The position numbers were made by a program, and so were the translations under genes. A model generated the notes under the pieces. The model worked only from the letters and a program-made list of their open reading frames with translations. It did no database searches and was not told the origin of the DNA. 64,000 nt of DNA from NCBI GenBank assembly GCA_026125895.1, contig JAHCKG010000019.1, positions 27,029-91,028 on the forward strand. The letters run 5' to 3'. The stretch is from Pseudolabrys sp. GTDB taxonomy: Bacteria; Pseudomonadota; Alphaproteobacteria; Rhizobiales; Xanthobacteraceae. This document shows, in pieces, positions 53,175-62,104 of the stretch; the stretch's first letter is position 1; the number at the start of each line of letters is the position of its first letter.

Positions 53175-54494
53175 TTATTTTGCGACCGCCCCCATCAAAT
53201 AGTCTGGGAGCCATGTGGCGATCTCGGGGAAAATACACAAGATCACGATGCAGAGCACCATCATCCCGACATAGGGCACCGAGCCCCACAGCACGGTCTT
53301 GGTCGGCACGTCGGGCGCTATCGCGTTGACGACAAAGAGATTCAACCCGACCGGCGGCGTGATGAGGCCGATCTCCATATTGATGGTCACAATCACGCCA
53401 AACCATACAGGATCGAACCCCGCAGCGGTGATGATCGGCAGCAGGATCGGCGCCGTCATCAAAATGATGCCCGCCGGCGGGATGAAGCAGCCGCAGACGA
53501 GCAGGAACACGTTGATGAGGCCCATCAACACCCATTTGTTGACCTGCATGGCGGCAATCGTTTCCGCCAGGGTCTGGGTGATGTACAGCGACGTCAGCAT
53601 GTAGCCGAACAACACGGAAGTGGCGATGATCATGAGGATCATCACCGACTCGCGCGTCGTGGAACGTAGAATGTCCCACCACTGCATCGGGTTCCACATG
53701 CGGTAGATGGCCACGGCAAGAAAGAAGCAGAATGCCGCGCCGACACCGGCGGCTTCCGAGGGCGTCGCCACACCACCGTACAGAACATACATGACCGCCA
53801 CGACGATCACGAGGAACGGGGCGACCTTCGGGATCGCCTCGAACTTCTCCCTCCACGAGTATCGGAAGTCGGCCGCATAGGCGCGGAAGCCCTTGCGCCA
53901 GATGTAGAAGGTCGTCCACGCCATGAACAAGGCAGTCAGCAACAGGCCCGGCATCACGCCGGCGAGGAACAGCCGGCCAATCGAGGTCTCCGTGGCGATG
54001 CCGTAGAGGATGAACGTGATCGACGGCGGGATGAGAATGCCGAGCGTGCCGCCGGCGCAGATCGAGCCGGTGGCGACCTCATCCGGGTAGCCGCGCTTGC
54101 GCATTTCCGGGATGCCCATCTTCCCGATCGCGGCGCAGGTCGCGGGCGACGAGCCGGTCAGCGCGGCGAAGATGGCGCAGGCGCCGAGGTTCGAGACCAC
54201 AAGGCCGCCGGGCACGCGATACAGCCAGCGGTCGAGCGCGATGTAGAGATCGCGTCCCGCCGGCGACGAGCCGATTGCCGCACCCATCATGATGAACATC
54301 GGGATGGAGACCAGCGTGAAGTCGTGCAGGCCGGAGTACAGCGTCTCGGCCGCGACGTGCAGCGAGTCCGCGCCCTGGAAGATCACCAGGAAGGCGACGC
54401 CGACGGCGCCGAGCGCGAAAGCAACGGGGGCGCCGGTCAGAAAGACGGCGACCGTGACGATGAGAACGAGAATACCTTGCGTGGCCGGACTCAT
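53175..54494 (-). CDS. TRAP transporter large permease (DctM-type)
   Basis: A 439-residue inner-membrane protein of about 12 helices that forms the transport channel of a TRAP system. Hallmarks are GAAIGSSPAGRDLYIALDRW, ATCAAIGKMGIPEMRKRGYP, GTLGILIPPSITFILYGIAT and GLITPPVGLNLFVVNAIAPD. The start ATG at 54494 overlaps the small permease stop (ATGA), so the subunits are translationally coupled. By context (next gene malonyl-CoA decarboxylase) it is probably MatM-like, for malonate. Confidence 0.92.
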   Translation of the reverse strand: MSPATQGILVLIVTVAVFLTGAPVAFALGAVGVAFLVIFQGADSLHVAAETLYSGLHDFTLVSIPMFIMMGAAIGSSPAGRDLYIALDRWLYRVPGGLVVSNLGACAIFAALTGSSPATCAAIGKMGIPEMRKRGYPDEVATGSICAGGTLGILIPPSITFILYGIATETSIGRLFLAGVMPGLLLTALFMAWTTFYIWRKGFRAYAADFRYSWREKFEAIPKVAPFLVIVVAVMYVLYGGVATPSEAAGVGAAFCFFLAVAIYRMWNPMQWWDILRSTTRESVMILMIIATSVLFGYMLTSLYITQTLAETIAAMQVNKWVLMGLINVFLLVCGCFIPPAGIILMTAPILLPIITAAGFDPVWFGVIVTINMEIGLITPPVGLNLFVVNAIAPDVPTKTVLWGSVPYVGMMVLCIVILCIFPEIATWLPDYLMGAVAK

Positions 54495-55033
54495 GTGCCG
54501 GTCTCCTTGATCGAAACGGCAGGACCTTCCCCGGTGATCCCGAAGGGCGGTTCGCGGCCCGTCAGTAGATCGATGAGGTCGACGATGTATTGCAGCGAAA
54601 GAATGCCGAGACCGACCGGCATCGCCATGTATGGAATCCATAACCTGGCACGCCACATCGAATCCGAGCGCCAGTTGTTCTGGTAGGACTCGAGCCAGAA
54701 GGAAGCAGTAAGCCAGGTCATCACCAGGACGAACGCCAACGATACCGTGACGGCAAGGAATGCCAGCCACCAGCGGACGCGCGGGCCCGAATAGATCGGC
54801 AGCACGTCGACGTTCACGTGCCCTTTGGTCAGCAGCACGTAGGGGCTGCCGAGGAAGGTCGCCGCAACGAGGCTATAGGTGACAAAGTCGGTCTGCCAGA
54901 TGGTCGTCTGATTCAGCACGTAGCGAACGAACACCATCTGACAGACGATGACCACCGCAGCAGCCGTCAGCGACGCCGCGAACAGGCCCAATGCGACCGA
55001 CATCCATCGCACGATGCGAGCGAAGAGTTCCAT
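54491..55033 (-). CDS. TRAP transporter small permease (DctQ-type)
   Basis: A 180-residue protein with four membrane helices. QTDFVTYSLVAATFLGSPYV and LTKGHVNVDVLPIYSGPRVR match the conserved DctQ loop (here HVNVD). It bridges the binding protein and the large permease. It lies 68 bp after the binding-protein gene, with no terminator-like structure seen between them, and overlaps the large permease by four bases. Confidence 0.9.
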   Translation of the reverse strand: MELFARIVRWMSVALGLFAASLTAAAVVIVCQMVFVRYVLNQTTIWQTDFVTYSLVAATFLGSPYVLLTKGHVNVDVLPIYSGPRVRWWLAFLAVTVSLAFVLVMTWLTASFWLESYQNNWRSDSMWRARLWIPYMAMPVGLGILSLQYIVDLIDLLTGREPPFGITGEGPAVSIKETGT

Positions 55034-55101
55034 GATCCCCTCGTGTAACAGCCAAGAAAAATCGGCCGGCGCGAGGCCGGCCGATCATTCGCAAACGACG
55101 A

Positions 55102-56091
55102 TTACTTCACCGCGAGAGCTTCGTCGATCAGCTTCTTGCCGTCCGGAACTTCGTCGGCAAAGATCTTGTACGAACTCTGCTGGGCGATCTTGATCCAGGC
55201 ATCATATTCTTGCGGCGTGAGCGTCACGACCTCAACGTTGTTCTTCTTGAACGTCTCGACCATCTTTTCGTCGAGGCCGCGGGTTTCCTTGTTGAAGTAC
55301 TCTTCCGACTTCTTGCCGGCAGCCATCAGCGCCTTCTTCTGGTCGGCGGAGAGCTTGTCGTAGCTCTTCTTCGACATCAGCACCGGCTCGTACATGAACC
55401 ACAGCGCGTTCTCGCCCGGCGCGGTGATGCACTTGACCTGTTCATAGATGCGGAACGAGATGAAGCTGCCGGCCGAGGTGTCGGTGCCGTCGGCGACGCC
55501 GGTCTGAAGGGCGTTGTAGACTTCGTTCGACGGGATGTTGACGATCGAAGCGCCGGCCTGTTGCCACATCGCGGCAAAGGTCGGACCGGCGGAGCGGACC
55601 TTCTGGCCCTTGATGTCGTCCGGCTTGCGGATGCAGCCCTTCTTGGAGGCCACAGCGCCGGCGAGCCACGCGTCGGCGACGACGATGACGCCGGCCTTCT
55701 CGATCTTGGCTTTGATGTCCTTCATGAAGGGCGAGTTATTGAGACGCACGGCGCGGTCGTGATTGCGCACCAGACCCGGCATCAGCGTGGCCGAAAAGGC
55801 GCCGACCTTGCCCGAGGCGTAGTCGAGCGGGAAAGCGGCGAAGTCGAGCTGGCCGTTGACCAGCGCGTTCCACTGATCGTTCGGCTTGAACAGCGATGCG
55901 CCGGGATAGACCTGGATATCGACGCCGGCCGCCTTCATGTCCTTGGCGATGATCTGCACCATCTCGTCACGCGGGTCGCCCTTGCCGCCCGGGAACTGGT
56001 GCGAGGCTTTCATGGTGATCTGGGCCTGCGCCGAGGCCGACATGGCGATCACCGCGGCGGCGGCCGCCAACATCGTGAATTTTTTGGTCAT
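55102..56091 (-). CDS. TRAP transporter substrate-binding protein (DctP-type)
   Basis: A periplasmic DctP-family protein of 329 residues. The signal is MTKKFTMLAAAAAVIAMSAS with cleavage near AQAQ; the mature start ITMKASHQFPGGKGDPRDEM is typical. The region DDIKGQKVRSAGPTFAAMWQ contains the conserved Arg that binds a ligand carboxylate. The ATG at 56091 has GGAGGAAAGC ahead. As the first gene of a TRAP-decarboxylase block it probably binds malonate or a related dicarboxylate. An in-frame extension upstream is rejected because the signal peptide begins here. Confidence 0.92.
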   Translation of the reverse strand: MTKKFTMLAAAAAVIAMSASAQAQITMKASHQFPGGKGDPRDEMVQIIAKDMKAAGVDIQVYPGASLFKPNDQWNALVNGQLDFAAFPLDYASGKVGAFSATLMPGLVRNHDRAVRLNNSPFMKDIKAKIEKAGVIVVADAWLAGAVASKKGCIRKPDDIKGQKVRSAGPTFAAMWQQAGASIVNIPSNEVYNALQTGVADGTDTSAGSFISFRIYEQVKCITAPGENALWFMYEPVLMSKKSYDKLSADQKKALMAAGKKSEEYFNKETRGLDEKMVETFKKNNVEVVTLTPQEYDAWIKIAQQSSYKIFADEVPDGKKLIDEALAVK

Positions 56092-56183
56092 CAGCTTTCC
56101 TCCGTTTAATTGGCAGTCTTCTGTTGTGGCAGTCTTTTGATACGGCGGACGTCCATGGAAGGCGCCCGCCCGAAGTGCGATAG

Positions 56184-56200
56184 AACAATAGCGAGTTGTT
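56184..56200. promoter_or_regulatory. Inverted repeat between the TRAP operon and CaiB gene
   Basis: AACAA (56184-56188) and TTGTT (56196-56200) flank TAGCGAG, a 17-bp operator-like site. It lies in the 279-bp divergent gap, 93 bp before the binding-protein start. No regulator gene is adjacent; a GntR-type protein would be the usual one for malonate genes. Confidence 0.3.
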
Positions 56201-56370
56201 ACCCCCACCGCGACCTTAGCCGCCTGGGCGGCACAGCGCCATAGCGCGGGCGGGAATTGCAGGGCAAGCCCTTTTCGCTTAAGGGAAATCCTGTCCGGCC
56301 GGCGCCGGACCGTGCGTCGATAAGCAGCACCGAACCACTTTGTCCTGAATTACGTCCCGGAGTTTAGAAC

Positions 56371-57543
56371 ATGTCCAAGCCCCTCCAAGGCGTCCGCGTC
56401 CTTGAACTTGCCCGCATCCTGGCTGGGCCATGGGCGGGACAGACGCTCGCCGATCTCGGCGCGGATGTGATCAAGGTCGAACGCAAGGGCGCCGGTGACG
56501 ATACCCGGCAATGGGGCCCGCCCTTTGTCGAGGCCAAGGAAGGCGACCACCTCGGCGCTGCCTATTTTCACGCGGCCAATCGCGGCAAACGCTCGATCGA
56601 ACTCGACTTCGAAGATCCTGAGGGCCAGCGCATCGTGCGCAAGCTGGCGGCGAAATCCGATGTGCTGATCGAGAACTTCAAGGTCGGCGGGCTGGCCAAG
56701 TTCAAGCTCGACTATGCGAGCATGAAGGAGGAATTCCCGCACCTCATCTATTGCTCGGTGACTGGTTTCGGCCAGGACGGCCCTTATGCCAAGCGCGCCG
56801 GCTACGATCTCATGGCGCAGGGCATGGGCGGCGTGATGGAACTCACCGGCATGCCCGACGGCGAGCCGACGCGCATCGGTATTCCGATGTCTGACATTTT
56901 TACCGGTGTCTATTCGGTCATCGGGATTCTTTCTGCGCTGCACCAACGCAAGACCACCGGCAAGGGCTGCTACGTCGATACGGCGCTCGTCGACTCCACC
57001 GTCGGCGTGCTGTCGAACCAGGCGCTGAATTACATGGTGTCCGGCAACATCCCCAAGCGCATCGGCAACGCGCACGCCAACATCGTGCCGTACCAGGTTT
57101 TCCCGGTTGCCGACGGCCACATCATCATCGCCACCGGCAACACCGGGCAGTACATCAAACTTTGCAATATTCTCGGCGCGCCCGAGCTGGCGCAGAACCC
57201 GGCTTATGCCGACAACACCGGCCGTCTGACGCATCGCGAGGAGCTGATCGGCAAGCTGTCGGCGATGACGTCGAAAATGAAGCGCGACGATCTGCTGGCG
57301 CAACTCGAGACGCAGGGCGTGCCGGCGGGTCCGATCAACAATGTCGAGCAGGTGTTCAACGATCCGCAGGTCGTGCATCGCGGCATGAAGCTCGAATATC
57401 CGAGCGCCGACGCCAAGTCGGGCAAGATCCCCGGCGTGCGCACGCCGATCGTGATGGACGGCTGGCGCGCGGCAAGCGACCGCCCCTCGCCCAAGCTCGG
57501 CGAGCACACCGCGGAGATCCTCAAGGAGATCGGCGAAGGCTGA
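56371..57543 (+). CDS. CaiB/BaiF family CoA-transferase (class III)
   Basis: A 390-residue class III CoA-transferase. The N-terminus PLQGVRVLELARILAGPWAG and VLIENFKVGGLAKFKLDYAS are typical. The catalytic Asp that forms the acyl anhydride is D175 in GIPMSDIFTGVYS. The family moves CoA between carboxylic acids. It is divergent from the TRAP-malonyl-CoA decarboxylase operon, which lacks a malonyl-CoA synthetase, so it may load CoA onto the imported acid. That link is an inference from neighbourhood. Confidence 0.9.
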   Translation: MSKPLQGVRVLELARILAGPWAGQTLADLGADVIKVERKGAGDDTRQWGPPFVEAKEGDHLGAAYFHAANRGKRSIELDFEDPEGQRIVRKLAAKSDVLIENFKVGGLAKFKLDYASMKEEFPHLIYCSVTGFGQDGPYAKRAGYDLMAQGMGGVMELTGMPDGEPTRIGIPMSDIFTGVYSVIGILSALHQRKTTGKGCYVDTALVDSTVGVLSNQALNYMVSGNIPKRIGNAHANIVPYQVFPVADGHIIIATGNTGQYIKLCNILGAPELAQNPAYADNTGRLTHREELIGKLSAMTSKMKRDDLLAQLETQGVPAGPINNVEQVFNDPQVVHRGMKLEYPSADAKSGKIPGVRTPIVMDGWRAASDRPSPKLGEHTAEILKEIGEG

Positions 57544-58755
57544 TCAGGCTTCGTGCCGCCGGCGCAGCGACAGCCACTCCCATAGCGCGACGACGATCAT
57601 GACCGCCGTCGTCGTGGCCGACAGCTCGACCGGCGTCACATAGAACGACGCCGGCACGCTCAGCGCCAGCAGGCCCAGACCGATCAGGTGCGAGAGCGGC
57701 AGGTTTGGCGCCGACAGCCGCTTGAACAAAGCGTTGCCGAGAAGATAAAGCGCCGGCCCGCCGACCAGTGCACAGAGCGCCGGCAATTCGACGTGGCCGC
57801 CGGGATGGTGCAGCACCAGTTCGTCGCCGACGGCGACGACGATGATTCCCGCAACGATCGGAACGTGCAAGTAGGTATAGCCCGAGCGCGCCAGGCGGCC
57901 GGGATCGCCGGAGGTCTCGATCTGCCGGCTCGCGCGTTCGGCGCCGATGTTGAAGTACACCGCCCACAGCGCGACGCTGCCGATGAAGGCGGTCAGGAAC
58001 GCGGCGATGTGTTCGCCGGTCCAGGCCAGTTCGGCGAAAGTCGCACCGGTGATCAGGATCGACTCGCCGAGCGCGATGATGATGAACAGGCCGCAGCGCT
58101 CGGCCATATGATTGCCGGCGACCACCCAGTCGCTGGTGGTGGAGCGGCCGAGCCTTGGCACCCAGTAGCCGACAATCGGCGCCACCGTTTCGATGGCCGC
58201 GGCCAGCGTCCACACCTCGAGCCGCAACGTGGCATCGACAAAGGCGCCGGCCAGCCACACCGGGGCCGCCGCCAGATGCCACAGCGAGATGCGCACGAAG
58301 TTGCGGAAGTTGACGGCGTCATGACGTCGCAGCGCCCAGAGCATGGTGAGATCGCGCACGACGTGCATTGCCACGTAGGCGACAGCCAGAGCGCCGGCAC
58401 GGTCCTCGAAGCCTTTCGGGATCGCCGTGGTGAACACCAGGCCGGCGAGCATCAGCGCGAACAGCATCATGCGCACGGCGGGCCGCGCCGGGTCGAGCCA
58501 GTTGGTGACCCAGGCCGCGTTGATCCACGCCCACCACACGGCGATCAGCAGCACGGTCATCTGCGCAAGGCCCGTCAGCGTCAGATGCGCCAGCAGACCG
58601 TGCGACAATTGCGTGACCGCGAAAACAAACACCAGGTCGAAGAACAATTCGACATAGGTGACGCGGCTGCTGTCGTGGTGGCCGCGAACACGCAACTGGC
58701 TGGTTCGGGCGGCAAGGAGGCTCATGCGGGCGGGTCCGGTTGACGCCGCATTCAT
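57544..58755 (-). CDS. Low temperature requirement protein A (LtrA) family
   Basis: A 403-residue polytopic membrane protein of the LtrA family, named from a Listeria gene needed for growth in the cold; its activity is unknown. The signature opening VTYVELFFDLVFVFAVTQLS and the AERCGLFIIIALGESILITG motif are clear, and about ten helices are visible. I start at the ATG 58755; a TTG at 58779 would add eight residues. It converges on the CaiB gene with one base between stop codons. Confidence 0.88.
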   Translation of the reverse strand: MNAASTGPARMSLLAARTSQLRVRGHHDSSRVTYVELFFDLVFVFAVTQLSHGLLAHLTLTGLAQMTVLLIAVWWAWINAAWVTNWLDPARPAVRMMLFALMLAGLVFTTAIPKGFEDRAGALAVAYVAMHVVRDLTMLWALRRHDAVNFRNFVRISLWHLAAAPVWLAGAFVDATLRLEVWTLAAAIETVAPIVGYWVPRLGRSTTSDWVVAGNHMAERCGLFIIIALGESILITGATFAELAWTGEHIAAFLTAFIGSVALWAVYFNIGAERASRQIETSGDPGRLARSGYTYLHVPIVAGIIVVAVGDELVLHHPGGHVELPALCALVGGPALYLLGNALFKRLSAPNLPLSHLIGLGLLALSVPASFYVTPVELSATTTAVMIVVALWEWLSLRRRHEA

Positions 58756-58808
58756 AACCGCCGCCGTGGCGGGAGCCAATCGCCGGGACGCGTGTTATGC
58801 TCAGCGCC

Positions 58809-59096
58809 ATGGCACGGAAAAAGCGCAAATCGGCGGCGGGCAAGCAGACCAATGCGGCTTCCGACGAGGACGATCTGGTCGGCAAGCGCATCCAGATCGA
58901 GCGCGCCACCTTCGACGCCATCTCGCTGATGGCGCGCGAACAGATGAAGGACCTGCCCGAGGTCACTGAAGAAGCCTTCCGCGACCTCCTGAAGAAATAC
59001 GGCCGCACCGCCGATTTCCGCGAGGCGCTGAAGATGAGCGCCAGGCAGGCCGGCAGGAAACAGGCCGGCAAGAAACAGGCCGGGAAGAAGGCCTGA
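58809..59096 (+). CDS. Hypothetical protein with Lys/Ala repeat tail
   Basis: A 95-residue basic protein. The start is MARKKRKSAAGK, then a folded-looking middle (VGKRIQIERATFDAISLMAR, EVTEEAFRDLLKKYGR), and a C-terminus of near-perfect repeats AGRKQ-AGKKQ-AGKKA. The tail resembles histone H1-like or other nucleic-acid-binding tails. I do not recognise the family with certainty; the middle region suggests a small conserved rhizobial protein. An ATG four codons upstream (58797) is also possible. Confidence 0.6.
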   Translation: MARKKRKSAAGKQTNAASDEDDLVGKRIQIERATFDAISLMAREQMKDLPEVTEEAFRDLLKKYGRTADFREALKMSARQAGRKQAGKKQAGKKA

Positions 59097-59158
59097 CGGC
59101 CATTTTTGTCGCGGCAGTGGACGGGAACCCGGCGGCGGCCTGCCAAGTTTCAAACCCC

Positions 59159-59620
59159 ATGGACAGCAACGCCTGGGACGAAATCTTCCGCCTTGTCGCG
59201 GCGGCGGCGGCCGGCATCGCCATCGGCCTCAATCGCGAAATGCAGGGCAAGCCGCTGGGCATGCGGACATTGGCCCTCGTCGCCCTGGGCTCGGCCATCG
59301 CCGCCCTCACGGCCGTCGATTACCGCGGCCTCGACCATAATCCCGATGCGCTGAGCCGCGTCGTTCAGGGCGTGCTGCAGGGCGTGCTCACCGGCATCGG
59401 CTTCATCGGCGCCGGCGTCGTGCTGCGCAACAAGGAATCTGGAACGGTCGAGGGCCTGACCACGGCTGCTTCCGTTTGGGTCACAGCCGCCATCGGCATC
59501 GCCTGCGCGCTGGCGGCCTGGCATCTCGTCGTCATCGGCGTCGCGCTGACGCTCCTCGTGCTCGCCGGTCTCGGCTGGGTGGAGTACAAGCTCTTCCCCG
59601 ACACCAAGCGTCAGGATTAA
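59159..59620 (+). CDS. MgtC/SapB family membrane protein
   Basis: A 153-residue inner-membrane protein of the MgtC/SapB family with four helices in the conserved N-terminal domain: LVAAAAAGIAIGLNREMQGK, GMRTLALVALGSAIAALTAV, GIGFIGAGVVLRNKE and GLTTAASVWVTAAIGIACAL. It lacks the cytosolic C-terminal ACT-like domain of virulence MgtC, so it is the short type. Links to Mg2+ starvation or to F-ATPase control are known only for pathogens. Its stop overlaps the convergent MFS stop by four bases. Confidence 0.88.
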   Translation: MDSNAWDEIFRLVAAAAAGIAIGLNREMQGKPLGMRTLALVALGSAIAALTAVDYRGLDHNPDALSRVVQGVLQGVLTGIGFIGAGVVLRNKESGTVEGLTTAASVWVTAAIGIACALAAWHLVVIGVALTLLVLAGLGWVEYKLFPDTKRQD

Positions 59621-61071
59621 TCGACGAAGGTCAGCGGCCGCGCCACGTGCTCGAGCGGCTTGCGCTCGGCGGCGACGCCCCAACGCCATGCGACGAGGCC
59701 GCCGAGCACCATCAGCACGGCGCCGAGCAGATAGCCGCCGAACACGCTGACGCGCGAGCCGGTGTCGATCAGCGCCCCGAACAGCCACGGCCCGACGATG
59801 CCGCCGACGCCGGTGCCGAAGGCATAGAACAGCGCGATCGCCAGCGCGCGCATTTCCAGCGGGAAGATTTCGCTGACGGTCAGATAGGCCGAACTCGCGG
59901 CCGCCGAGGCGAAGAAGAAGATGGCCATCCAGCAGATGGTCTGCGTTTCCGCGCCGATCAGATCCTTCATGAACAGATAGCCGGTTGCCGCCAGCAGGAT
60001 GCCGGAGATCATGTAGGTGAAGGCGATCATGATGCGGCGGCCGAGTGTATCGAACAGCCGGCCGATCAGCACCGGCCCGAGAAAATTGCCGGCGGCGAAG
60101 GGCAGGATGTACCAGCCGACATGATCGGCCGGCACACGGTAGAAATCGGTGAGGATCAAGGCGTAGGTGAAGAAGATGGCGTTGTAGAAAAACGCCTGCG
60201 ACGCCATCAGCGCGAGGCCGACAAAAGCGCGCTGGCGATATTGCCCGATCAATGTCCGCGCAACTTCGAGGAGCGGCGTGCTGCGCCGCGCACGCAGGCG
60301 CACGCGCGGCAGTTCATGCGCCGGCGGCAGATCCGCGAAGCGCGCTTCGATCGAGGCGACGACACGGTGCGCCTCATCGATGCGACCATGCGTCATCAGC
60401 CAGCGCGGGCTTTCCGGCAGCCACATCCGCATGAAGAAGATGACCAGCGCCAAAGCCGCGCCGATCAGAAAGGCGAGCCGCCAACCGTGGTCGGGATCGA
60501 TCACGGCGGGATCGAGCAGCACCAGCGAGCCGACGGCGCCGATCGCGGCGCCGATCCAGAAGCTGCCGTTGATGACCAGGTCGGTCCAGCCGCGCCGGCG
60601 CGCCGGGATGAGCTCCTGGATGGTCGAGTTGATGGCGGCGTATTCACCGCCGATGCCGGCGCCGGTGATGAAGCGGAACAGCGCGAAGCTCGCGATGTTC
60701 CACGACAGCGCCGTGGCCGCCGTGGCGGTGAGATAGACCACGAGCGTGATGAAAAAGAGCTTCTTGCGGCCGAGACGGTCGGTCAGCCAGCCGAAGAAGA
60801 GCGCGCCTAGCACTGCGCCGGCGAGATAGGCACTGGCAGCGATACCGATATCGGTGTTGGTGAATTGCAGCACCGGGCTCTGTTTGAGAGCGCCGGCAAG
60901 ACTGCCCGCCAGCGTCACCTCGAGGCCGTCGAGCACCCAGGTGATGCCGAGGGCGGCGACCACCAGCGTGTGAAATCGGCCCCACGGCAGCCGGTCGAGC
61001 CGCGCCGGAATATCGGTCTCGACGATTCCGGCCTCGCGGCGATCGGCGCCCGCCTCAAGCTCCGCAGCCAT
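59617..61071 (-). CDS. MFS transporter, sugar porter/aromatic acid symporter type
   Basis: A 484-residue major facilitator with 12 helices. Motif A is GWLTDRLGRKKLFFITLVVY, the second-half equivalent is RLFDTLGRRIMIAFTYMISG, and the sugar-porter-like loop RMWLPESPRWLMTHGRIDEA follows helix 6. The sequence is close to the metabolite/aromatic acid:H+ symporters. The substrate is not fixed. The ATG at 61071 has GAGAGGATC ahead. It converges on mgtC with overlapping stop codons. Confidence 0.88.
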   Translation of the reverse strand: MAAELEAGADRREAGIVETDIPARLDRLPWGRFHTLVVAALGITWVLDGLEVTLAGSLAGALKQSPVLQFTNTDIGIAASAYLAGAVLGALFFGWLTDRLGRKKLFFITLVVYLTATAATALSWNIASFALFRFITGAGIGGEYAAINSTIQELIPARRRGWTDLVINGSFWIGAAIGAVGSLVLLDPAVIDPDHGWRLAFLIGAALALVIFFMRMWLPESPRWLMTHGRIDEAHRVVASIEARFADLPPAHELPRVRLRARRSTPLLEVARTLIGQYRQRAFVGLALMASQAFFYNAIFFTYALILTDFYRVPADHVGWYILPFAAGNFLGPVLIGRLFDTLGRRIMIAFTYMISGILLAATGYLFMKDLIGAETQTICWMAIFFFASAAASSAYLTVSEIFPLEMRALAIALFYAFGTGVGGIVGPWLFGALIDTGSRVSVFGGYLLGAVLMVLGGLVAWRWGVAAERKPLEHVARPLTFVD

Positions 61072-61223
61072 CGGTGATCCTCTCCAGCCGCCCCTTCGAG
61101 ACTAACGCCTTGATCCGAGCAGCGTTCGCCCCGGCGCACGGCAGCCCCTAAGGTTCGCAGTTGGCGGCGAAATCGGCTAGTATTGCGCCGCGGCAAGCCG
61201 CGCCGCCCTTCGAGACCCCCCAT

Positions 61224-61667
61224 ATGGATTCCGACGTCCTCCGCCGTCTGCATTACGCCGCCGCCATCGGCTGCGGCGTCTTTGCCGCGCTCGTTGTGCA
61301 CATCGTGCTCACGGTGTTCGGCGTCGGACTCGATGCCGTGCTGCGAGAGGCGAGCCGCGGCTCGGCCAGCCAACTGGCTTCGGCCATGGCCTGGTGGGCG
61401 ATCGGCGCCGCCGGCTTCGTCGGCGGTTGGGGAACCGGCGCTTACCTGATCGCGGCGGCGCGCGAGCGTACCTTCGTCTTTCGGCTGGCGCAGCGCTTCC
61501 TCGTCGCCGTGGTCTTCGCGGCGGCCACCGCCGGCGGCATCATCAGCAAGACCGGCAATGCCGGCGGCACTGTCGACGTGATCGCGGGGCTGACCGCGCT
61601 TGGCCTCGGCGTCGTGTGTGCCTTCTGCGGGGCGCGACTCGCCTATCTGAACGCCGAGCAGGTTTGA
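61224..61667 (+). CDS. Hypothetical four-helix membrane protein
   Basis: A 147-residue protein with four hydrophobic stretches: YAAAIGCGVFAALVVHIVLT, AMAWWAIGAAGFVGGWGTGA, RFLVAVVFAAATAGGIISKT and GLTALGLGVVCAFCGARLAY. I do not recognise a family. Coding is supported by the clean membrane pattern, an in-frame ATG at 61224, and strong wobble GC. It is divergent from the MFS gene and stands alone. Confidence 0.6.
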   Translation: MDSDVLRRLHYAAAIGCGVFAALVVHIVLTVFGVGLDAVLREASRGSASQLASAMAWWAIGAAGFVGGWGTGAYLIAAARERTFVFRLAQRFLVAVVFAAATAGGIISKTGNAGGTVDVIAGLTALGLGVVCAFCGARLAYLNAEQV

Positions 61668-62104
61668 CGGGACGGAGTTTCCGTCGTCTTTCAACTACAT
61701 CTCAATACGATATATACGAAAGTCTAAGAGGCAAGCGTGCCCGATGGAACTTTCTCCATCCTGATCGCCGCCGACTCTCGTGATTGAACAGCATCACTCG
61801 GTACAAATTTATTTCATTCGCGCGCGTGCATCGCACAGCACGATCGGCGCTGGATTCACGATCAAACAGCGATGACTTCATCGCAGTGCACATCATGCGT
61901 CCGACCAAAGTGGCATTGACGCTGATACCTTTTCAGTTCGCCATAAGCTCGATGGTTTCTGGTGACGCGTTTGCCAACAACAAGTGCGCCCCGGTGGGCC
62001 ATTTTTCATCTGATGTCCGGCCTCGGCCGTCAGCAAAAAGATAAGCAATTTGCACAAGCAGCCCGGGGGGCACTCGGGATTTGCGAACCAAGGAGGAGAC
62101 TTCA
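61668..62104 (+). other. Low-GC intergenic region before the ABC operon
   Basis: A 437-bp gap visibly richer in A and T than its surroundings (for example around 61700-61730 and 61800-61830). An open frame of 86 codons from a TTG (61784-62044) has no ribosome site and no coding-like composition. The region probably holds the promoter of the binding protein at 62105, and its unusual composition may mark an old insertion; no terminal repeats were seen. Confidence 0.4.

Noticed and set aside
61784-62044. An 86-codon ORF in the low-GC gap
   Set aside because: It starts from TTG without a ribosome site, has no coding-type wobble bias and no recognisable motif.
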